Shown one piece after another: positions 8,359-16,817 of a DNA stretch of 47,061 nucleotides. Every line of letters starts with the position of its first letter. Positions within the stretch are counted from its first letter, which is position 1. The translations under genes were made by a program, and so were the position numbers. Source of the DNA: TMED-70 sp036164085. Its GTDB lineage: Bacteria; Chloroflexota; Dehalococcoidia; Lucifugimonadales; Lucifugimonadaceae. Below the pieces are notes generated by a model. It was given only the letters and a program-made list of their open reading frames with translations, was not told the origin of the DNA and searched no databases. The stretch covers positions 1 to 47,061 of the forward strand of contig JAYZJV010000058.1 in NCBI GenBank assembly GCA_036164085.1. The letters are read 5' to 3'.

Positions 8359-9435
8359 CTAACTTAATTTCCAATCTATTCCTAATTCAGCACATATACC
8401 CTTAAACCAATCAAGTACCTCTGGATGATAAGGTATTCCATGATCTTCTCTTTCTATTTTTTCTTCATATTCTGGCAATCCCGCGTAAACAACTCTATCA
8501 ATTCCTGGGGCAGGTTTTGTATCTTTTATTGATCTCATATATTCGTCCATATCTGATTTGAATTTATCTACATCAGTAAAAGCATCAATATCATATGCTA
8601 TAAAATGATGAGCAGCTTGAGATCTTCTAAAGTTCCCAGCACCAGACCCTCCTAAAACACCAGCTAATATTTCTACTAGCATTGCCAATGAGAAGCCTTT
8701 ATGAGATCCAATTTCTCTTGTTCCTCCTGCTGGTAGCATTAGATATTCATCAGGAACTTCAGTCTCTTCCATTATTGGGGTGCCATCTGCTTTTGCTATC
8801 CAACCTGGCATAACTTTCACCCCAATTCTTTGAGCTAGTGCTATCTTGTTACCTGCAACTGAAGACATAGAAGCATCAAAAATAAAAGGAGGTTCTTCTT
8901 TTGTGGGGACTGCTACACCTATTGGATTTAATCCCACCTTTGCCTCTGCCCCATTCACCGGAGCAACCATTAATCCTCCCGTCGTCATCGCAATACCAAT
9001 CATATTATGCTTAAGTGCCATCTCTGCATGATATGCACAAGCACCAAAATGCCTTCCATTTATAACAGTCACTGATCCTATTCCATGATCTTTGGCTTTT
9101 TCTATAGCCATATTCATTGCATACGGACCAACAACTAATCCGTGACCTGCATCTGAATCCAATGTTGCTACAGCTCCTTTGCCTCTTATGACCTTAGGTT
9201 TAGGGGTAGGATTTATATCTTTTTCAGCAAAAGCATCTACATATCTCCTAAGCATATTAGAAACACCATGAGACTCAATTCCCCTAACATCTGCATAAAT
9301 CAATACATCTGCAGAAATATTGGCATCTTCATTTGACATTCCCATTTTCAGAAAGATATTTTCGACAACTTCAAAAATATCTTTATGGTTAACTTTTACC
9401 GCTATATCATCTGGAACATGAAATCTCTCAAGCAT
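8359..9435 (-). CDS. Malate/L-lactate dehydrogenase family (Ldh2) oxidoreductase
   Basis: 358 aa with the Ldh2/YlbC/ComC-type pattern: ADVRGIESHGVSNMLRRY near the N-terminus, the GHFGA-like INGRHFGACAYHAE, GLNPIGVAVP, and the SHKGFSLAMLVEIL motif. This NAD(P)-dependent family is unrelated to classical LDH and oxidises 2-hydroxy acids such as malate, sulfolactate or ureidoglycolate; the substrate here is open. The ATG at 9435 has AGAGGA close upstream. It sits upstream of the HpcH-like gene, which suggests a hydroxy-acid to keto-acid to aldol-cleavage sequence. That link is inference. Confidence 0.85.
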   Translation of the reverse strand: MLERFHVPDDIAVKVNHKDIFEVVENIFLKMGMSNEDANISADVLIYADVRGIESHGVSNMLRRYVDAFAEKDINPTPKPKVIRGKGAVATLDSDAGHGLVVGPYAMNMAIEKAKDHGIGSVTVINGRHFGACAYHAEMALKHNMIGIAMTTGGLMVAPVNGAEAKVGLNPIGVAVPTKEEPPFIFDASMSSVAGNKIALAQRIGVKVMPGWIAKADGTPIMEETEVPDEYLMLPAGGTREIGSHKGFSLAMLVEILAGVLGGSGAGNFRRSQAAHHFIAYDIDAFTDVDKFKSDMDEYMRSIKDTKPAPGIDRVVYAGLPEYEEKIEREDHGIPYHPEVLDWFKGICAELGIDWKLS

Positions 9436-9480
9436 TTTATCCTCTTCATTTATCTGTTTTGAATAATAATCTATTCTAAT

Positions 9481-10437
9481 CTAAGTCAAAGTATTTTCAA
9501 ACATTTTTTCAGTAATCTTAAAAATATTCAAAGCCTCTTCAATTTTTGCTCCCTTAAATTTATTGCCTTCATAAATAGATTCTAAATAATTTTTCATTTG
9601 TAATTCAGTGCTTGTTAATTCAGTATCAATCTCAATATCAAAAGTTTTTGAATTATAAAAAATTTTTCCAGAATTTATACCTTCAAGATATATAGAACAT
9701 TTTTCAGCATGAATAGAATATCTTTCCATTCTTCCTGAGCTTAAATAAGAAGAATTGACACTCCCTATTGTTCCATTTTCATACTCAATTAATGCACTAA
9801 AAGAAGTTCTATACTTTGACCTAATTCTTCTTGAAAAAGCATTTATGTTTTTTATATTTGAATGACTTAAATAATTCATTAGATCAATAGAATGGATAGG
9901 TGATTCCAAGACCATTTTATCTAATAAATTATCATCGAACGCTCGATGTCCAATCCATTCATTAATGTCTTTATTAAATTCAGTTTGAATATTAAATATT
10001 TCTCCATATTCATTAAGTATTTCTAAAGATTTAGTCACATATGGGTTAAATCTTCTATCAAAACCTATAAAACAATATAAATTGTTTTTCTTTGAAATAT
10101 CAATTAAAGTTTCTGCTTCATCAATAGATAACCCAGGTGGTTTTTCCATAAGAACATTGATCCCTGATTCAAGTAAACTTTTTGCTACCATATAATTATT
10201 TTTTGCGTCTACTGCAACAATTGCATAGTTTTCATCAGAATCTTTTATAAAATTTTTCAAAGAGTCCAAATCTGTAAAATAGTCAGAAGATCCATACCTC
10301 TTTTGGATTCCTTCTAAAGATTGAGGATTGAAGTCACAAAAAGCATCTGGAACTTTATTGAATTTTTCGATAGCCCTTAAATGACCAGATCCTCTTTTTC
10401 CACAACCAACCAAGATTAATTTAATATTTTTTTTCAT
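9481..10437 (-). CDS. Gfo/Idh/MocA family oxidoreductase
   Basis: 318 aa with an N-terminal Rossmann fold (LILVGCGKRGSGHLRA, then AIVAVDAKNNY and NVLMEKPPGLS, where EKP is the family's conserved lysine motif). The C-terminal half has the family's alpha/beta domain, with HSIDLMNYL likely supplying the catalytic histidine. These enzymes oxidise sugars, inositols or related polyols with NAD(P); the substrate cannot be told. No Shine-Dalgarno sequence is seen at the ATG. It is the first gene of the leftward set (10437 to 7419) and is divergent from the RNA gene and crotonase. Confidence 0.82.
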   Translation of the reverse strand: MKKNIKLILVGCGKRGSGHLRAIEKFNKVPDAFCDFNPQSLEGIQKRYGSSDYFTDLDSLKNFIKDSDENYAIVAVDAKNNYMVAKSLLESGINVLMEKPPGLSIDEAETLIDISKKNNLYCFIGFDRRFNPYVTKSLEILNEYGEIFNIQTEFNKDINEWIGHRAFDDNLLDKMVLESPIHSIDLMNYLSHSNIKNINAFSRRIRSKYRTSFSALIEYENGTIGSVNSSYLSSGRMERYSIHAEKCSIYLEGINSGKIFYNSKTFDIEIDTELTSTELQMKNYLESIYEGNKFKGAKIEEALNIFKITEKMFENTLT

Positions 10438-10590
10438 AATTAGAATTTAAATTACTATCTAATTTTTTCATTGTAAAGAACAACTTAAAATTACAACAAT
10501 ATTTAACTCTGGGAAATAAAAAAAATGATGAAAAAATAATGAAATTTGAACTAACAAATCATGGATTTTAACTTTCTGGGAAATTGGGGG

Positions 10591-10618
10591 TTGCATTTAA
10601 TAAAAAGTATTGTATTAT
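10591..10618 (+). promoter_or_regulatory. Predicted promoter of the 10624-10810 RNA
   Basis: TTGCAT at 10591-10596 and TATTAT at 10613-10618 are 16 bases apart. The -10 matches consensus at five of six positions; the -35 keeps only TTG clearly. The predicted start of transcription is about 10624. It supports an RNA transcribed independently of the leftward gene at 9481-10437. Confidence 0.45.
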
Positions 10619-10623
10619 ATACA

Positions 10624-10810
10624 TATCCCAAGTGGAGAGAAGGTAGAGGGAAGCTGTAAAAGGCGGACCAAGGATTAGTAAGTGGAAACACCGAGAATCT
10701 AATTAGCGAAAGCTGATTCTACTGGATCTATGAAACAAGGGATAAAAAACCCGCTTCATTGGAAGCTCTAGTTGATTGCTCAGGTAGGACTCTGGAGGTG
10801 GGTTTTTTTT
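10624..10810 (+). ncRNA. Candidate structured RNA, family not recognised
   Basis: About 187 bases between a promoter-like pair and a U-tract, with no plausible reading frame and clearly higher G+C than the flanks. I see nested helices. TTAGTA near 10675 pairs with TACTGG near 10720 (G-U pairs included) and encloses GTG-GAAA-CAC (10682-10691) and an AGAATC/GATTCT stem capped by AGC-GAAA-GCT. That makes two GNRA loops around a junction. A terminator-like 3' module follows (10747-10810). I checked RNase P, tmRNA, SRP RNA, 6S and common riboswitch signatures by eye and none fits. It could be a stable small RNA or a riboswitch leader for the crotonase gene 100 bases downstream. Confidence 0.5.
10747..10810 (+). 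terminator. Terminator-like 3' module, copy A
   Basis: The 11-base arm 10747-10757 (AAACCCGCTTC) pairs with 10795-10805 (GAGGTGGGTTT), allowing two G-U pairs, and is followed by a U-tract to 10810. The 37-base interior is too long for an ordinary terminator loop and holds TTGCTCAGG (10776-10784) and ACTCTG. The same module recurs at 19907-19964. Upstream AAGGCGG (near 10660) could pair with CCGCTT of the 5' arm and compete with the terminator. Confidence 0.55.
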
Positions 10811-10859
10811 ATTTAAACTTTTTTACTTTTTCTAATCGATAGGTTTTGGTTTTTGTATC

Positions 10860-10893
10860 TTTATGGATTATGTCGGTTATAATAATCCATAAA
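10860..10893. promoter_or_regulatory. 12-bp perfect inverted repeat over a TATAAT (operator candidate)
   Basis: TTTATGGATTAT (10860-10871) and ATAATCCATAAA (10882-10893) are exact reverse complements separated by 10 bases. A perfect TATAAT at 10878-10883 overlaps the right arm, and the ribosome-binding site (GGAGA, 10903-10907) and ATG (10913) of the crotonase follow directly. There is no U-tract after the repeat, so a repressor operator is more likely than a terminator. Confidence 0.55.
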
Positions 10894-10912
10894 ATAGTAT
10901 TTGGAGAAATTT

Positions 10913-11716
10913 ATGGGCTTTGTTGAAACTGATATTCAAGATCAAATAATTATTATAAAACTCAATAGACCTGAAAGGCTAAATGCATTAAGTACAGTAA
11001 TAAGAGAAGGAATGGCAGATGCTTTTAATAAATTCAAGGATGATAAAAATTTAGAAGTAGCAATACTAACAGGTGAAGGAAGAGGCTTTTGCGCAGGAGA
11101 AGACATGAAGGAATCTCTTGAACAAGGGAAATTATCTGATTCACCAGGTAAAGGGGAAAAAATAGATAACCCTTTTATGACAGGAATATTAGACAAACCT
11201 GTTATTGGAGCAATTAATGGTTATGCGATGGGAGGAGGCTTTATGCTAGTTGAAAAAACTGATTTGAGAGTAGCTGTAAAAGAAGCAATATTTGAAATGT
11301 CTGAAGCTAAAAGATGGATGCTAGGAGGTTATAATCATGGTCACTATGCCAACCTCCCTCATCCAGTTGCAACAGAGATGGCGTTAGGTTTCAGATTTAC
11401 TGCTGAAAGGCTACATCAGGTAGGTTTTATAAATAGACTTGTAGAACAAAAAGACTTATTGCCAACTTCTATAGAAATGGCAGAACATATTCTTTCTTTA
11501 CCTCCTGCAGCTAGAGTTAACACTATATATATGATGAGAGAAATGGCTCCTAAAATAAATCAAAATTATCAAGACCTAGCTGAAAAATTGCATGGACATG
11601 GTTATTTGGATGATCGAATGGAATCTAGAAGAGCTTTTGCTGAAAAAAGAAAACCTAATTTTGTAGGATGGGATAATCCTGAAGATAGGTATAATTTACC
11701 AAAATTAAACGAATAA
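10913..11716 (+). CDS. Enoyl-CoA hydratase/isomerase (crotonase) family protein
   Basis: 267 aa. The start is the ATG at 10913, with GGAGA five bases upstream; an in-frame TTG at 10901 precedes that site and is rejected. Crotonase fold markers: RPERLNALS, GRGFCAGEDM (first oxyanion-hole segment) and INGYAMGGGFML (second). Compared with hydratases, the first catalytic Glu (GGGCEL) is Met here, while a Glu is kept at the second position (FEMSEAKR), followed by GGYNHGHYANLP instead of the usual PGAGGTQRL. A different reaction than simple hydration is therefore likely. It is followed after 16 bases by a CoA-transferase, implying CoA-ester metabolism. Expression may be controlled by the inverted repeat at 10860-10893. 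Confidence 0.82.
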   Translation: MGFVETDIQDQIIIIKLNRPERLNALSTVIREGMADAFNKFKDDKNLEVAILTGEGRGFCAGEDMKESLEQGKLSDSPGKGEKIDNPFMTGILDKPVIGAINGYAMGGGFMLVEKTDLRVAVKEAIFEMSEAKRWMLGGYNHGHYANLPHPVATEMALGFRFTAERLHQVGFINRLVEQKDLLPTSIEMAEHILSLPPAARVNTIYMMREMAPKINQNYQDLAEKLHGHGYLDDRMESRRAFAEKRKPNFVGWDNPEDRYNLPKLNE

Positions 11717-11732
11717 CAGGAAGGATTCAAAA

Positions 11733-12938
11733 ATGACTAATGGTCCATTATCAGGAATAAGAGCAGTAACATGCTCAACTGCTCAAGCAGGGACTGTGCC
11801 TTATATGCTTATGGCAGACATGGGGGCAGAAATTATAAAAGTTGAACTCCCTAAAAAAGGAGATGGAGGAAGAAAAGCTGGAGAAGTCATAAATGGAATA
11901 AGTTCTTTTTTTGAAACAAATAACAGAGGAGTAAAAAGCATTACCCTAAATCTTAAAAGTGATCAAGGTAAAGAAATATTACACAAACTTATTAAGACTG
12001 CTGATGTATTTGGACAAAACTTTGCTCCTGGAGCTGCTGAGAGAAATGGTTTTGGGTATGAGACTTTGAAAAAAATAAACCCTGCAATAGTCTATGCTTC
12101 AGTATCAGCTTATGGACCTGATGGTCCAAGCACAAATTTACCTGGAACAGATGCTATAGGACAGGCTATAGGGGGAGTTACAGAAGCTTTCGCTATACCT
12201 GGTCAACAAAGAAGAACAGGAATTGCATCTGTTGCCGATGAAACATGTGGATTACTCACATTAAGCGGAGTTTTAGCTGCAGTATTACACGCAAAAAATA
12301 CAGGGCAAGGACAAAAAGTAGAAACTTCGCTTATAGGGAGTGCATTTAGGTTAATGGGTTGGACAATGACAACTGCTATGTGGAGAGACACTCCTCCAAT
12401 TACTGGAGTTAGAATAAATGGTACTAGAGAGAGAGCTGGAATAGCAGCTTGTTTTAACGACAGCGAAGAGAAACCTTTTGCGTTCCAATTAGAGCCTGAT
12501 CATTGGAAGCCTACCTTGGAATTATTAGGATTTTATGAAACTTTAAAATCTAAAAATATAGAAGACCTTGGATTAGCCTTTGAATCGGAAGATAAAAAAG
12601 ACAAAATCATAAATACATTATCAGAACTTTTTTCAACCAACAAAAGAGATTATTGGATTGAAAAAATGAGAAATGAAAGAAGAATTGCAGCACCAGTTAA
12701 TAGTATGATTGAGGCTTCAAATGATCCCGATATTATTGCAAATAATTATGTGACTGAAGTTTATTATCCTGAGATGGATAGATCTATAAAGGCTCACGGC
12801 ACACCCTGGAAATTTTCTGAAACTCCATCAGTTATAGGGAAAGCGCCTAAGCTAGGAGCTCATAATAATGAAATATTAAAAGAAATTGGATTTTCTGAAG
12901 ATGAGATCTCTGAATTTGAAAAAAAAGAAATTATTTAG
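11733..12938 (+). CDS. CaiB/BaiF-type (class III) CoA-transferase
   Basis: 401 aa with the class III CoA-transferase signature: GIRAVTC at the N-terminus in place of the usual GxxVLD, LADxGAEVIKVE-like MADMGAEIIKVELP, NNRGVKSITLNL, SAYGPDGP, and a putative catalytic Asp140 in PGTDAIGQAIGG. These enzymes move CoA between carboxylic acids through an aspartyl-CoA thioester. AGGAAGG lies a few bases before the ATG. Tight spacing after the crotonase suggests one operon that activates an acid to its CoA ester and then processes it. Donor and acceptor acids are unknown. Confidence 0.87.
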   Translation: MTNGPLSGIRAVTCSTAQAGTVPYMLMADMGAEIIKVELPKKGDGGRKAGEVINGISSFFETNNRGVKSITLNLKSDQGKEILHKLIKTADVFGQNFAPGAAERNGFGYETLKKINPAIVYASVSAYGPDGPSTNLPGTDAIGQAIGGVTEAFAIPGQQRRTGIASVADETCGLLTLSGVLAAVLHAKNTGQGQKVETSLIGSAFRLMGWTMTTAMWRDTPPITGVRINGTRERAGIAACFNDSEEKPFAFQLEPDHWKPTLELLGFYETLKSKNIEDLGLAFESEDKKDKIINTLSELFSTNKRDYWIEKMRNERRIAAPVNSMIEASNDPDIIANNYVTEVYYPEMDRSIKAHGTPWKFSETPSVIGKAPKLGAHNNEILKEIGFSEDEISEFEKKEII

Positions 12939-13087
12939 CTCAGGTAGTTTTTCATGGAAGAAATGCTCAGGCCCTCCGGCGGTTATTAACATTTAACTAT
13001 TTCCCAGCTTAATAAAATATAAAAATTATCAATTGGTTCTTTATTTACTCTGAATTTTATATAATCAAAAAAAATTATTTAAAAATT

Positions 13088-14008
13088 ATGAAATATTCAA
13101 TACTGGGAAAAGATGGTCCAAAAGTATCAAATATTTGCTTAGGGACATGGCCTATCGGAGGCGGGATGGGGCACTTAGAACAAAAGGATGCAATAAGAGC
13201 AATTGATGCATCTATTGATCAGGGAGTGAATTTTTTAGACACAGCACAAATGTATTTAGAAAGTGAATCAATAATAGGTAATGCCCTAAAAGAGAAAAGA
13301 GGAAATTTAATTTTAGCTTCTAAATTGTCCTCTTGGGAAAATTTAGAAGATATCGATTTTGCTATAGAAAATTCTCTGAGAAATTTAAAGACAGACTATA
13401 TAGATTTGTATCAAGTACATTCTTGGAAAGAAAGCATTCCAATGGAAGAAACTATGGATAAGTTGTTAAAACTTAAGGATAAAGGATTATTTAAGTACTT
13501 GGGTGTTTCTAATTTTTCTTCTGAACAAATCGAAAGAATAAACAAATATACTAATAATCAAATAATTTCTATACAACCACATTATTCAATTTTGTTTAGG
13601 TATTCTGAAATTGACCCTATTCCTCAATCAGAAAAACTAGGTATCGGATCTATTGTTTATTCTCCAATTGGAAGAGGCCTATTATCAGGGAAATACAAAC
13701 CAGGACATAAGTTTGATCAAAATGACACTAGAGCCAATCATAATGCATTTAAAAAAGATTATTTTGAAAGAGGTTACAAAATCTTTGAATCTCTGAAGAA
13801 TATTGCAAAAGATAAAAATTGTAATGTTAGCCAACTGGTTATAGCTTGGACACTTCAAACCAAAGGTGTTATATCTTCAATTTGTGGAGCAAAGAATTCT
13901 GAACAAGCGATTTCAAATGCTAAAGCTGGTGATATCAGCTTTAGCAAAAATGAATTACTAACTATTGAGAATTTAACTAAACCTTTTTCAGTTTTTGAAA
14001 AAGTTTAG
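13088..14008 (+). CDS. Aldo/keto reductase
   Basis: 306 aa (beta/alpha)8 AKR. Catalytic tetrad candidates are visible: Asp and Tyr in NFLDTAQMYLES, Lys in LILASKLSS and His in YQVHSW. YSPIGRGLLSGKY and ICGAKNSEQ are the C-terminal cofactor-binding segments. It reduces carbonyls or oxidises alcohols with NADP(H); the substrate is unknown. No Shine-Dalgarno sequence is visible in the A/T-rich leader. It begins 149 bases after the CoA-transferase and ends in a four-base convergent overlap with the HpcH aldolase. It differs clearly from the AKR at 16818-17849, so it is not a recent duplicate. Confidence 0.87.
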   Translation: MKYSILGKDGPKVSNICLGTWPIGGGMGHLEQKDAIRAIDASIDQGVNFLDTAQMYLESESIIGNALKEKRGNLILASKLSSWENLEDIDFAIENSLRNLKTDYIDLYQVHSWKESIPMEETMDKLLKLKDKGLFKYLGVSNFSSEQIERINKYTNNQIISIQPHYSILFRYSEIDPIPQSEKLGIGSIVYSPIGRGLLSGKYKPGHKFDQNDTRANHNAFKKDYFERGYKIFESLKNIAKDKNCNVSQLVIAWTLQTKGVISSICGAKNSEQAISNAKAGDISFSKNELLTIENLTKPFSVFEKV

Positions 14009-14790
14009 TGCCAGTCTACTCCGTATTCTGTTCTAATCTCATCGAAGATCTTAGTTAGACCAATAGTTCCATAAGCTAAAGATGATCCTATGTTCATCAT
14101 AGTGTATCCTTCTTTTATCCATTCTTTAGCATGATTTACATCACCCATAGTTGTTGCTAAAGCTTTCCCTGTACCCTTTACTTTTTGAGCTAAATCAACC
14201 ATTACATTTGCAGTTTTAGGGTTAGTTGCATCATCTCCTGGAAATCCTAAAGAAGCTGATAAATCAGCTGGTCCAAGAAGAATCACCTCAAAATCAGGAA
14301 TAGCTAAAATCTCATCAATTTGCTCCCAAGCCTCTACTGACTCCATTTGTAATATCAAAAGTGTTTCGTCATTAGCATTATCTACTACATCTCTTGCAGT
14401 AACACCATCTAAGTATTGTGCAAAAAATGGAGCTATTCCTCTTTCCCCTACTGGAGGATATTTAGCGTCATGAATTGCTTGTTTAACTTCATCAGGAGTA
14501 TCAACTTGAGGAATCATAACTCCTACAGCTCCAACATCATAAGCCTTTTTAATATATGCAGGATCATTCCATGGAATTCTAATCACAGGTGCAACACCTT
14601 TTTTTCTTCCGTCAACACATAATGTCCCCATAGACTCTGTACCCCAGGGGTTATGTTCAGTATCAATCCAGACCCAATCTGGCTTACAATTATAAGTAGC
14701 ATTAGCAATATGCGGCTCAAAACTTGGCATGCTTGTTGATAAAACAGGTTTACCTGTAGCTAGCTTTTTTCTTATGTCACTTGGATACAT
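14005..14790 (-). CDS. HpcH/HpaI aldolase (2-keto-3-deoxy acid aldolase type)
   Basis: 261 aa with the full family set: WVWIDTEHNPWG, PVIRIPWNDP (conserved Arg), AVGVMIPQVDTPDE, ERGIAPFFAQY, LQMESVEAWEQ and ILLGPADLSASLG (metal and pyruvate site). The family catalyses pyruvate-dependent aldol cleavage of 2-keto acids such as 2-keto-3-deoxy-L-rhamnonate or 4-hydroxy-2-oxoheptanedioate. GGAG lies seven bases before the ATG at 14790. Unlike the atypical homologue at 7419-8333, all expected active-site residues are present, so catalysis is likely; the substrate is not known. Confidence 0.87.
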   Translation of the reverse strand: MYPSDIRKKLATGKPVLSTSMPSFEPHIANATYNCKPDWVWIDTEHNPWGTESMGTLCVDGRKKGVAPVIRIPWNDPAYIKKAYDVGAVGVMIPQVDTPDEVKQAIHDAKYPPVGERGIAPFFAQYLDGVTARDVVDNANDETLLILQMESVEAWEQIDEILAIPDFEVILLGPADLSASLGFPGDDATNPKTANVMVDLAQKVKGTGKALATTMGDVNHAKEWIKEGYTMMNIGSSLAYGTIGLTKIFDEIRTEYGVDWH

Positions 14791-14890
14791 TTTACACTCC
14801 TATCAATAATGATTTATTATTATTACTAGTTATACTTTTTTTGAAGTATACCCTTAAGAAAACTTATTGAAAGTAGAAAAGGCAAGTTTA

Positions 14891-15883
14891 ATGAAATTAT
14901 CTAATTTTGCATTTCTTCCTCCTATGGATGATATAAAAAAAGACCTTATTCAAAGGTTGAAAAAAGATTTCCCACATTTAGAAATTTTGGTTTTTGAAGA
15001 TGAAAGTGAAGTTTTAGAAAATATACATATAGTAGAAGCTGGGTACGGATGGGTAGCTCCTGAAGCAATAAATAATGCAAAAAATTTAAGATGGTTAGCA
15101 AACCCTGACTCTGGTAGCTTTGTAAATGAATCTGGTAAAGATGGTTGGTTCTATAAAGAATTAATTGAACATCCCGTTATTGTTACAAATCCTAGAGGTA
15201 TTTATTTTGATTATATTGGGAATCATGTAATGGCTTATTTATTAGCATTATCTAAAAGATTGCCTGATTTTATGGAAGCTCAAAGAAAAAAAGAATGGGA
15301 TAAAAATGCAAATAGACATAGAGCCATTCATTTAGATGAAGCTACAGTAATGATAGTAGGAGCAGGTGGTATAGGTCAGGAAGTAGGAAGGTTATGCAAA
15401 GCTTTTAATATGAAGGTGATAGGAGTAGACCCAAAATTTGAGACTTTAGAAAATTTTGATGAAGTTATCAAGCCTGACAGAATAAGTGATTCATTAGATG
15501 ATATTGATGTGCTAGTAAGTACAGTAATGCACACACCTGAGACAGGGAATTTATTTAATTTGGATTTATTTAAAAGGATGAAACCTGAATCAATTTTTAT
15601 AAATGTAGGTAGAGGGAAAACTACAAATTTAGATGATTTAGTTTATGCCCTTGAAAATAATATAATTTCAGGAGCTGGACTAGATGTATTTGAAGAAGAG
15701 CCTTTGCCAAAAAGTCATAAATTGTGGGATATGCAAGGGGTAATAATTACACCTCACGTAGCACTTCTGGATGCTAACGATATGATTACTAACAGAAGAT
15801 ACGAAATAATCAAAAAAAACATATCACTAATAAGTGAAGGGAAAAAACTTCATAATATTGTAGATAAAGAAAAATGGTATTAG
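14891..15883 (+). CDS. D-isomer 2-hydroxyacid dehydrogenase
   Basis: 330 aa from the ATG at 14891, preceded by AAAGG; an in-frame TTG at 14867 would add eight residues. The Rossmann motif is VMIVGAGGIGQEVG, with Asp after MKVIGVD suggesting NAD preference. The catalytic triad is visible as Arg in NVGRGK, Glu in LDVFEEEPLP and His in ITPHVA. The family interconverts 2-keto and D-2-hydroxy acids. The gene is divergent from the HpcH aldolase and converges with the EamA transporter two bases away. Confidence 0.87.
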   Translation: MKLSNFAFLPPMDDIKKDLIQRLKKDFPHLEILVFEDESEVLENIHIVEAGYGWVAPEAINNAKNLRWLANPDSGSFVNESGKDGWFYKELIEHPVIVTNPRGIYFDYIGNHVMAYLLALSKRLPDFMEAQRKKEWDKNANRHRAIHLDEATVMIVGAGGIGQEVGRLCKAFNMKVIGVDPKFETLENFDEVIKPDRISDSLDDIDVLVSTVMHTPETGNLFNLDLFKRMKPESIFINVGRGKTTNLDDLVYALENNIISGAGLDVFEEEPLPKSHKLWDMQGVIITPHVALLDANDMITNRRYEIIKKNISLISEGKKLHNIVDKEKWY

Positions 15884-15885
15884 AT

Positions 15886-16755
15886 TTAATTTGAAAAAGA
15901 GATAATTATTGCACCGCTAAAAATCACCAATATAGCCAAAAATCTTGTTAAGTTTATTTTCTCTTTTAGAAAAAAATAACTCCAAATTATTCCAACCATA
16001 ATAGTTAACTCTCGAGTAGTTGCAGCATAACTCATTTTAGAAATGTTTAATGCATAAAGCATAACTGAATATGCTAAATACATTATCGTTGAGCCTATAA
16101 TTACTGTCTTATAATTATTTTGGAACTGGAACTTTAGATCCAATATCTTATTTTTACTACCAGTGAACATTATCGCACCTAATGAACCGCCCACAGTAAT
16201 TAGAATTGGATAAATAAAAGGGTTTATTGATGATACAGCTTTTTTATCCACTATGGTGTAAAAAGAAATATTCAAACCAACTAAAACAGATAATATTATT
16301 CCAACAATTAGATTCCTAGTGATAAGTAAATCTTTATTTATAATTGGAATTACTGATATAAATATCAATCCAATAAAAACTAAAGAAATTCCAAACATGG
16401 CACTAGAACTTATAGATTCATTGAAAAATAAAACCCCCCATATTGGAATGAAGAACACGGCACTCCCCCTTGCTAGAGGATAAACTATTGATAAATCTGC
16501 TAGCTTATAAGCCTTACCTAGGAAAGCATAATAAAAAATTTGAAGAATTGAATTTATTATTATAAATAACCACGATTCGATTGATATAGGATTTATAAAT
16601 AAATAAATCAAAGCTAATGGAAAAAATAAAATCCATGAACCCAGAGCAATTAAAACTAACATTATTTGCGGATTATCAGATTTCTTAACTAAAAAATTCC
16701 AATATGAATGCCCTATGCAATATAAAAGTATTAAAAAACTAGCAAGTAATGTCAT
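15886..16755 (-). CDS. EamA/DMT family transporter
   Basis: 289-aa polytopic membrane protein with nine to ten predicted helices and two EamA-like halves. The first half contains LAKL-like sequence around IVYPLARGSAVFFIPIWG; the second contains YAATTRELTIMVGIIWSYFF followed by a KEKI turn. The ATG at 16755 (MTLLASFLIL) gives the usual family length; the frame is open further upstream to 16878 but would overlap the divergent AKR. Drug/metabolite transporters export small metabolites, and the cargo cannot be inferred. It shares a short 62-base upstream region with the aldo/keto reductase at 16818. Confidence 0.8.
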   Translation of the reverse strand: MTLLASFLILLYCIGHSYWNFLVKKSDNPQIMLVLIALGSWILFFPLALIYLFINPISIESWLFIIINSILQIFYYAFLGKAYKLADLSIVYPLARGSAVFFIPIWGVLFFNESISSSAMFGISLVFIGLIFISVIPIINKDLLITRNLIVGIILSVLVGLNISFYTIVDKKAVSSINPFIYPILITVGGSLGAIMFTGSKNKILDLKFQFQNNYKTVIIGSTIMYLAYSVMLYALNISKMSYAATTRELTIMVGIIWSYFFLKEKINLTRFLAILVIFSGAIIISFSN

Positions 16756-16817
16756 TTTTTCTCTGAATTTTTTAGATAATATCCTAAAAAATAAAAAAAA
16801 AATATACAGGTGATTTA

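Noticed and set aside
10776..10802. Glycine-riboswitch-like words (CTCAGGTA, GGAC, CTCTGGAG) in RNA module A
   Set aside because: The essential CACCGAAGG-type core and the aptamer junction are missing, copy B lacks GGAC, and the neighbouring genes are not glycine-related.
12203..12391. Antisense small frames within the CoA-transferase, fabF, uvrC, pepA and other genes
   Set aside because: They lie opposite clearly conserved coding sequence, have no ribosome-binding sites and no family likeness.
12936..12995. Third possible copy of the module after the CoA-transferase (two GCTCAGG words and CTCCGGCGG)
   Set aside because: No matching 5' arm and no U-tract; only short words are shared. It may be a decayed copy but I cannot support it.
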